From positions 3,468 through 15,554 of the forward strand of contig NW_003134897.1 in the NCBI RefSeq assembly GCF_000003605.2: DNA of 12,087 nt. The letters are read 5' to 3'. Every line of letters begins with the position of its first letter. The stretch's first letter is position 1. Below the pieces are notes generated by a model. It was not told the origin of the DNA. It saw only the letters and a program-made list of their open reading frames with translations, and ran no database searches. The position numbers were made by a program, and so were the translations under genes. The DNA comes from Saccoglossus kowalevskii. Its lineage: Eukaryota > Hemichordata > Enteropneusta > Harrimaniidae. Shown here one piece after another: positions 7,878 to 12,087 of this stretch.

Positions 7878-8123
7878 TCGATTCGGAGAAAGGAACCAGA
7901 GTGATTGTACAGCTGTCTATGGCGTCGCCATATGGGCTCGGTCACGTGGTTCGTGATGTAAGTAAAAAGAATCTTGGGGTCATGGGGCTTCCCCTGACCT
8001 AGATTCTATCTCACCGTCACCAGAAAAATCGCTGATTAATGCCTACAGTTCAAAATAGTCATTTTGACTGTCTGGAGTCTATGGTGGGTATGAACTATGT
8101 AAATAGGCGAAGAACCCTCGCCT
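7878..8123 (-). repeat. Right inverted terminal repeat of the DIRS element
   Basis: Reverse complement of 2049-2250, with the shared 14-mer at 8074-8087, plus a right-only tip of about 36 bases (8088-8123). That tip is represented in the ICR (7773-7814) but not in the left repeat. It includes a 12-base insertion relative to the left copy (around 8022-8034) and ends in 'aaccctcgcct'. The sequence after 8123 matches neither the ICR nor the left repeat, which places the element's end there. Confidence 0.92.
8050..8067. promoter_or_regulatory. Subterminal palindrome, right copy
   Basis: Arms TCAAAAT and ATTTTGA around spacer AGTC, identical to the ICR copy. The left copy differs at one spacer position only. 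It lies about 55 bp from the right end of the element, compared with about 40 bp from the left end for the left copy. Function as a recombinase site is inferred. Confidence 0.45.
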
Positions 8124-8274
8124 CAGTTCAGTCTAAGCTTTTTTTTGTCTACTAGACATGTACTAGACACATAAATAGTAAGTATATATGTGAACATATT
8201 TTTTACACATATATATATGTGTTAATTGCTTCATTAGTTTGTTATTGCAAAATTGATATTTTTTTTTATTTCAG
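8124..8274 (+). other. 3' end of the intron before the ZU5 exon
   Basis: Host DNA between the retroelement and the first visible coding exon. It contains AT-rich simple sequence, including an 18-bp perfect palindrome ACACATATATATATGTGT near 8207-8224, and a strong pyrimidine tract of mostly T at 8257-8272 followed by the acceptor AG at 8273-8274. No start codon with suitable context precedes the ZU5 reading frame, which supports reading this as intron rather than promoter. Confidence 0.75.
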
Positions 8275-8915
8275 GTGACATAACAGAGTTATGTACAGCA
8301 ATGGGTGACATGCGCATATGTCCTTATCTTATTGATGGTTCTGAAGTGAGATCATTTCCTGAATTTAAACCTTCCTTCACCAGGCGATACGTAGCTGGAA
8401 TGTTTGATTATTCTGGTGGTTGTTTGGTTTTACCACAAACTAGGGTAAAGCTCTACATTCCTCCAGGAGCCATTCGGAAAGGAAATATTCAACCCATTTT
8501 TCTTTTGGTCACTGATGAAAAGGAATATCAGCCTCCTTTACAGCCAAATGAAATTGCCGTCACCCCAACTATATTCTGTGGCCCTCATGGTCTTCAATTT
8601 GATAAACATGTGTATTTAATGATGCCATGTCAAGAGAAAATTGTAGATGAAGTTGAAGTAAGCGTCCTTTTTACACCCACTGAGATTGACAAGAAACCGC
8701 TCTGGGATAAAGACCAAGATGCGTTAAGAATCATTGACCAAGACACAATTACATTGATCATTGACCACTTTTCTGGTTCAGTAATTAAATCACTTATTTC
8801 GTGGTTTGAGGAGAAATTGGGGATAAAAAAGTACATTCAATTGTACCCATTTCTTCAGACATGTGAAAGTGATATGAAATTACGAATATATGGCACTATA
8901 GGAGATATGGGCTGG
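8275..8915 (+). CDS. Exon with complete ZU5 domain and start of UPA
   Basis: 641-base exon after a T-rich tract and AG; donor GTAAGA after the TGG at 8913-8915. After about 38 lead residues, the ZU5 domain runs from about 8391 to 8786. It has the family's signature AGMFDYSGGCLVLP, then VKLYIPPGAI, then TPTIFCGPHGLQFDKHVYL and LIIDHFSGSV near its end, and is full length at about 130 residues. A linker rich in Lys and aromatic residues follows, then MKLRIYGTIGDMGW, the first strand of UPA (from about 8871). The first codon is split, with one base in the previous exon. No caspase- or PIDD-type autocleavage motif (HFS/HFP) can be claimed with confidence, although HFSG occurs at the C-terminal end of ZU5 where PIDD-like proteins carry such a site. 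Confidence 0.93.
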
Positions 8916-11675
8916 GTAAGACACTAAACTTTATATTTTGTATTACAAGTTTCTGTTTTTTTAATCATATTACTGGCAAAGCAGTCAATGGAGGCCTACT
9001 TGTGTGTGATTTCCTGCAATCTTTTGCCCCAATATGTAATACAATATTTTTAAGTATTGATCAATAGCAACAGAAGAGGGGAAAATATATTGAGGGATAT
9101 AAACAACAAATGTAGAAAAAGAGTCCGTCTGTGCTCACAATTATTGATCATGCTTAGACACTACTAAACCTATTCAAAAAGTATTCATGTCATATTTGTG
9201 CAACTGTTTTACAACAGTGCTGAGGGTTCCTTTAAGATAAATCACTTGGTAATTGTTTCCCAATGACATGTTTATACTCTCCATGATAAACGAAGTTGTG
9301 ATTTGTAATACACCATGATTCTCCCAAATAATCCAATAGCTGAAAATACTTGAATCATCACAGCCTGTGACCTTCATCTTCAGCTGTTGATTGACAAATT
9401 GTATGTCGCTGTTACATTACACAACTCTGTGCTCAGATCATTGCTTAATATATAAAGTATTATTAAATGTTATGGGATACTACATACACCTCATTGTTAG
9501 TGGGTTGAAAATATTTTAAATTCTAAGCTATTAATTTATATGCATTCAAAAATCCTACTTGATATAGCTTGCTTCTTTTATATCCTATCTATCTACTGAG
9601 CATCTTTATTTTATTCTGTTGAAATAATTTTATTTTTCAATGTTCCACAATCATGGTTTCACTAATTCTTATAGATATGTGAAGAAGGAGAAAAGAAGAA
9701 ATATGGAGGAAAATTGTTGGCACCCCGAAAACCATTAAAAATAAATGACCCTGCAACTCCTGTGAACGTGAAATGTAAAACTTTTCAAGGTTGGGTAATT
9801 TTAAATGACAGGTCAACAGAGAAGGTATTTCATGATACATTTTTTTTCATTTCACGTTTGCATACTAAGGTGTGGTTTCGGTAATTGTTTTATTTTTATA
9901 TGGTTTGAATATTTATAATTACATGATATATAATAAATTGCAGGTAAAAGAATTGGATTGTGAAACTATCGAGCACAATACAAATGATTATGTTGAGTTT
10001 GTGTGTGAAACATCTCAACCCATTGCAAACAGAAATTTCAAATGTGATGTTACTGTACAAGAGGAAGGAAATAAACCCATTGAATTCAATTTCTCAAAAG
10101 CAGTAAGCAGCATATTTTTTTCACTACATGCCATTACCTTATGCTTTGATAGATTGCACAACCAGGACAACAGATATACAATTTCTTTATTGATTAGCTG
10201 CAACTAATATATAGAAAATCTTACACCAATTGGACTTCACCAACTGACCAATTGCTTATTGACCATACTATATCTCCAAGGCTTAGGAATAATTTTTATT
10301 CATATTTGGCATATACAACATACATACAGTTTGTTTCATAATCAGATCAAAAATGGCCGACTACCATTCGTCTTGTTTTTGGAAAATGTAGTATCTTGGA
10401 CAGGATTTGTCAGTTTTCAAATTTGACACAAACATTATACATGATGATTCATTTCGTGTTTGAATCCAACATGACCAACTGGCAGCCATCTTTTTTTCAA
10501 AATGTATCTTTTACTTCAAATTGTACATATCAGAATACATGTCCATGACAATTTGTTTCACAATCGATTAAAAATTGACTGCCTGCAATCTTTCTTTTTG
10601 ACCATATTACTATATCCTATATATGAGCTTGAACATAGCAACTTCAGTTTGGACACAAACAATGCATGAATAGCATATTCCATTTAATTTCTGTCCATAT
10701 ATTTTGATTTTGGAAGGGTAATTTAATAATACTTGTTGATATTAGACCAACCAATTATTCACTCTCAATTACTAACTATGCTTTTGGTTCATAATAAGTA
10801 TTTTTGACTTTTTACTAATTCCAACGGAGACTATGTCATTACAATGACTCGTTCTTTCATTGTGAGGACAGTGAAATGTAAAATAGTCAGCGTCTTTGCA
10901 CAGGTAGTTGCATAACATATGAGTAGTCTAGGTCAATCATCTGACAGAAAGCAATACCCCAGAGACTGATAATTCAGCTATCTTGAAATATTAATTGTAT
11001 TCAACATGATTTTCTACATTAGTAAATTAACATTTGTAAATTATTTGACGTGAATGATTCACAGTTCAGTAAAGCAATCATTACGCAATTGACACTTACA
11101 TGCACGATAAAGACTATTACATATGTGACTTTTAAGGGCACAACCTGTTTTGCTGAGAACATGCTTTTATCTGTGGAATCCCATCATGCCGAGAACCGCA
11201 AGGTCACACTGTGTACTCCTGGGTCAAATGCTTGGGTCAAAGCTTAGCAATGAATTATATAATTCATCACTGGATTATTAGTTATTCAGTTAACAAAGAG
11301 TTGTAGTGACTGCTAGTGATCATATGAACTACTTTTTGAAGAAAAGTGATCATCATTTATTTTCTAGTCTTGAGAGTGTGAATGAATTATTTTAATAATT
11401 AATGTTTTCACTTTAGGAACAATTCGCCAAGGAGGAATCTTTGACAAAATCTCGTGAATTTGACTGCGAAGCTGATATTTGTAATGTACTTGACACAGGG
11501 GATAGATGGAAGCAACTTTGTGTAAAAATAGAGGGATGTACAGGAAGTCCTACCAAACACATATTGAACACATGGAAACTTATGGAGAATGCTTACGACA
11601 AATGGAAGAGTCTACTTGCTTTGCATAAAAAAATAGATAAAGAATTAGCAGAGAAGTTTGAACGTGAACTACGAG
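8275..11675 (+). CDS. ZU5-UPA-death-domain protein, UNC5/PIDD/ankyrin class (partial gene, 4 exons)
   Basis: Four exons (8275-8915, 9675-9824, 9944-10102, 11417-11675) join in one open frame of 1209 bases, exactly 403 codons, encoding ZU5, UPA and a death domain in that order. In UNC5 receptors and PIDD this module is cytoplasmic: ZU5 and UPA fold on each other and can hold the death domain closed, and release allows apoptotic or adaptor signalling. Ankyrins carry a related module. All boundaries have GT and AG. Introns are phase 1 at entry, phase 0 for the three internal ones and phase 1 at exit. The gene is partial at both ends, since no initiation codon and no stop are assigned. Without the N-terminal exons I cannot tell a netrin receptor from an LRR or other ZU5 protein, so no symbol is given. 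The sequence is quite diverged from vertebrate UNC5, as in expanded invertebrate families. Confidence 0.88.
8916..9674 (+). other. Intron 1 of the visible gene part
   Basis: 759-base phase-0 intron, GTAAGA to TTATAG. AT-rich, with no repeat or exon that I can support. A minus-strand open frame at 9174-9377 has no recognisable domain and is probably chance. Confidence 0.85.
9675..9824 (+). CDS. Exon, middle of UPA domain
   Basis: 150 bases, 50 codons, phase 0 at both sides; acceptor ATAG, donor GTATTT (weaker than its neighbours). It encodes a charged start ICEEGEKKKYGGKLL, then PRKPLKIND, then FQGWVILNDRS. The GG-x-L followed by x-KPL and a Trp-containing strand follows the pattern of UPA domains after ZU5 in UNC5-type proteins. 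The open frame continues exactly from exon 8275-8915 and into 9944-10102. Confidence 0.87.
9825..9943 (+). other. Intron 2 of the visible gene part
   Basis: Short 119-base phase-0 intron, very AT-rich, ending in AATTGCAG. The polypyrimidine tract is weak close to the acceptor, and the T-rich stretch lies near 9887-9898. Confidence 0.85.
9944..10102 (+). CDS. Exon, C-terminal part of UPA domain
   Basis: 159 bases, 53 codons, phase 0 at both sides; acceptor TTGCAG and strong donor GTAAGC. It encodes VKELDCETIEHN, then YVEFVCETSQP, then NFKCDVTVQEE and PIEFNFSKA. Alternating hydrophobic strands with Cys residues in 'C-D-V' and 'F-N-F' contexts fit the last strands of UPA, where UNC5 proteins have a C-K/E-x-x-V pattern. 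UPA in total is about 118 residues across three exons, slightly short of the usual length. Confidence 0.87.
10103..11416 (+). other. Intron 3 of the visible gene part
   Basis: 1314-base phase-0 intron, GTAAGC to CTTTAG. It holds a diverged repeat of about 225 bp (about 10297-10750), a GGGTCAAA pair at 11221 and 11234, and an 18-bp perfect AT-rich palindrome at 11250-11267. Open frames inside it (for example 11050-11247) lack recognisable domains or conserved splice signals. Confidence 0.8.
10297..10750 (+). repeat. Two diverged tandem copies of a unit of about 225 bp
   Basis: Two stretches share a sequence order. 'ttcataatcagatcaaaaat' followed by 'ggccgac' near 10335-10360 matches 'ttcacaatcgattaaaaatt' followed by 'gactgcc' near 10556-10582. 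'tttgacacaaacattatacatga' near 10418-10441 matches the 'tttggacacaaacaatgcatga' segment near 10647-10669. The offsets are about 221 and 229 bases. Between them is a 'ggcagccatctttt' block like that found in dispersed repeats of many marine invertebrates. Copies are strongly diverged and the boundaries are approximate. Confidence 0.55.
11417..11675 (+). CDS. Exon encoding a compact death domain
   Basis: 259 bases, 86 codons plus one base; acceptor CTTTAG, donor GTAAAT after CGA-G. After a charged linker (EQFAKEESLTKSRE), the domain reads ICNVLDTGDRWKQLCVKI, then SPTKHILNTWKL, then LLALHKKIDKELAEKFERE. The helix pattern, the D-x-W-x-x-L signature, the SPT-x-x-IL-x-x-W segment and the final acidic/basic helix match UNC5-type death domains, which recruit other death-domain proteins. 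The stretch between the W-x-x-L helix and SPT is about eight to ten residues shorter than in vertebrate UNC5, so helix 3 may be reduced. If the donor were not used, the frame would continue to a stop at 11786-11788 with a low-complexity tail, which seems less likely. Confidence 0.82.
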
Positions 11676-12087
11676 GTAAATATGACTTATTAAAGCACCA
11701 TTTAAATATAATATTAATACTACAAACATTGTGTTACAGATTATGGAAAACTGTATGCGTATTTAAAACCCAAAAACAAATTTGTTAACTGGGTACATAG
11801 TATTAAATACAACACAACATGTTTATAGTTACTAAAAACTCAAAAGTACAGCAACAATTATGGATTTAGATGAAAGACAAAATTACACAATTGCGGTTGG
11901 CTACACATTGCTGCTTTGTAGTATTTCCAAGTCTTGCCTATTTTTCTAGTTTTAAATCAGCATAATCTTTGCCAAATTTCCGACATCATGTTTCAGCATC
12001 TATTCCTACCCTTTGATGCATTACCTAATTTGTTTTCAATCATCCATATGACAGTGACCCACATAATAACATGTCTTTGCAATTGAT
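11676..12087 (+). other. Start of the next intron (or 3' flank)
   Basis: AT-rich sequence after the GTAAAT donor, with no further exon recognised before the window ends. A short terminal coding piece of the death-domain protein is expected downstream, because the last codon is split after its first base. Confidence 0.65.

Larger units (their letters stand above)
2029..8123 (+). mobile_element. Degenerate DIRS-type tyrosine-recombinase retrotransposon
   Basis: Established knowledge: DIRS elements encode Gag, RT, RNase H, usually a methyltransferase-like domain, and a tyrosine recombinase instead of an integrase. They end in inverted repeats and carry an internal complementary region matching both tips. 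All these parts can be seen here. The inverted repeats are at 2029-2250 and 7878-8123, the RT/RH/methyltransferase-like region at about 4585-6490, the YR remnant at about 6496-7579 and the ICR at 7703-7828. The outer limits were set by comparing each tip with the ICR, where the two tips meet next to position 7772. No target-site duplication is evident, as expected for recombinase-mediated insertion. The element is GC-richer than its flanks. Coding frames are broken many times, so it cannot move on its own. Ngaro and PAT relatives are less likely because they have split direct repeats. Confidence 0.93.

Noticed and set aside
2029-8123. Reading the repeats as a DNA transposon with terminal inverted repeats, or as a long-terminal-repeat element
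   Set aside because: The interior encodes RT, RNase H and a tyrosine recombinase, the repeats are inverted rather than direct, and an internal complementary region is present; these together point to DIRS.
9174-9377. Minus-strand open frame inside intron 1
   Set aside because: No domain, wrong strand relative to the host gene and AT-rich chance composition.
11050-11247. Open frame in intron 3 that might be an extra exon between UPA and the death domain
   Set aside because: The joined frame 9944-10102 to 11417-11675 is already phase-compatible and architecturally complete, and this stretch shows no UPA or death-domain pattern.
11250-11267. 18-bp perfect palindrome in intron 3, and a similar one at about 8207-8224
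   Set aside because: Both are AT-only or nearly so in AT-rich DNA, where such palindromes arise easily; no flanking signal supports a function.

Overview
The window looks like animal (metazoan) nuclear DNA, probably from a marine invertebrate. The evidence is AT-rich non-coding DNA, a spliced gene with GT-AG introns encoding an UNC5-type ZU5-UPA-death-domain module, and a decayed DIRS-type tyrosine-recombinase retrotransposon. CpG-to-TpG/CpA differences between repeat copies of the element suggest CpG methylation. A deuterostome such as a hemichordate, lancelet or echinoderm would fit, but the sequence alone does not fix the species.

Layout. 1-867: AT-rich DNA without a supportable gene. About 868-1965: a diverged tandem array of about eight units of 130-155 bp; six units carry an exact ATTTGCAT octamer at nearly the same place. 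2029-8123: a 6.1 kb, GC-richer DIRS-type element in + orientation. It has inverted terminal repeats, a gag-like region, reverse transcriptase (RT), RNase H (RH), a methyltransferase-like block, a tyrosine recombinase (YR) remnant, and an internal complementary region (ICR). The ICR joins the complement of the left tip to the complement of the right tip. Every reading frame is broken by stops and frameshifts, and catalytic RT and RH residues are lost, so this is a dead copy. 8124-8274: end of an intron. 8275-11675: four coding exons (8275-8915, 9675-9824, 9944-10102, 11417-11675) encoding ZU5, then UPA, then a compact death domain. Their lengths sum to exactly 403 codons, with phase-1 introns on both outer sides and phase-0 introns inside. 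The gene runs off both ends: its 5' exons would lie upstream of the window or of the retroelement, and its last exon(s) downstream. A diverged repeat of about 225 bp lies in the third intron (about 10297-10750).

How the parts relate. The retroelement most likely sits in, or just upstream of, the intron preceding the ZU5 exon, in the same orientation, with its right end about 150 bp from the splice acceptor. The host gene probably encodes an intracellular signalling or apoptosis adaptor region of the UNC5/PIDD/ankyrin class. Whether it is a netrin-type receptor, an LRR protein or something else depends on exons not in the window. I see no clearly undescribed system. The items most worth checking are the ICR architecture, a conserved subterminal palindrome present in three copies that may be a recombinase site, and the symmetric-phase ZU5-UPA-DD exon cassette with its shortened death domain.
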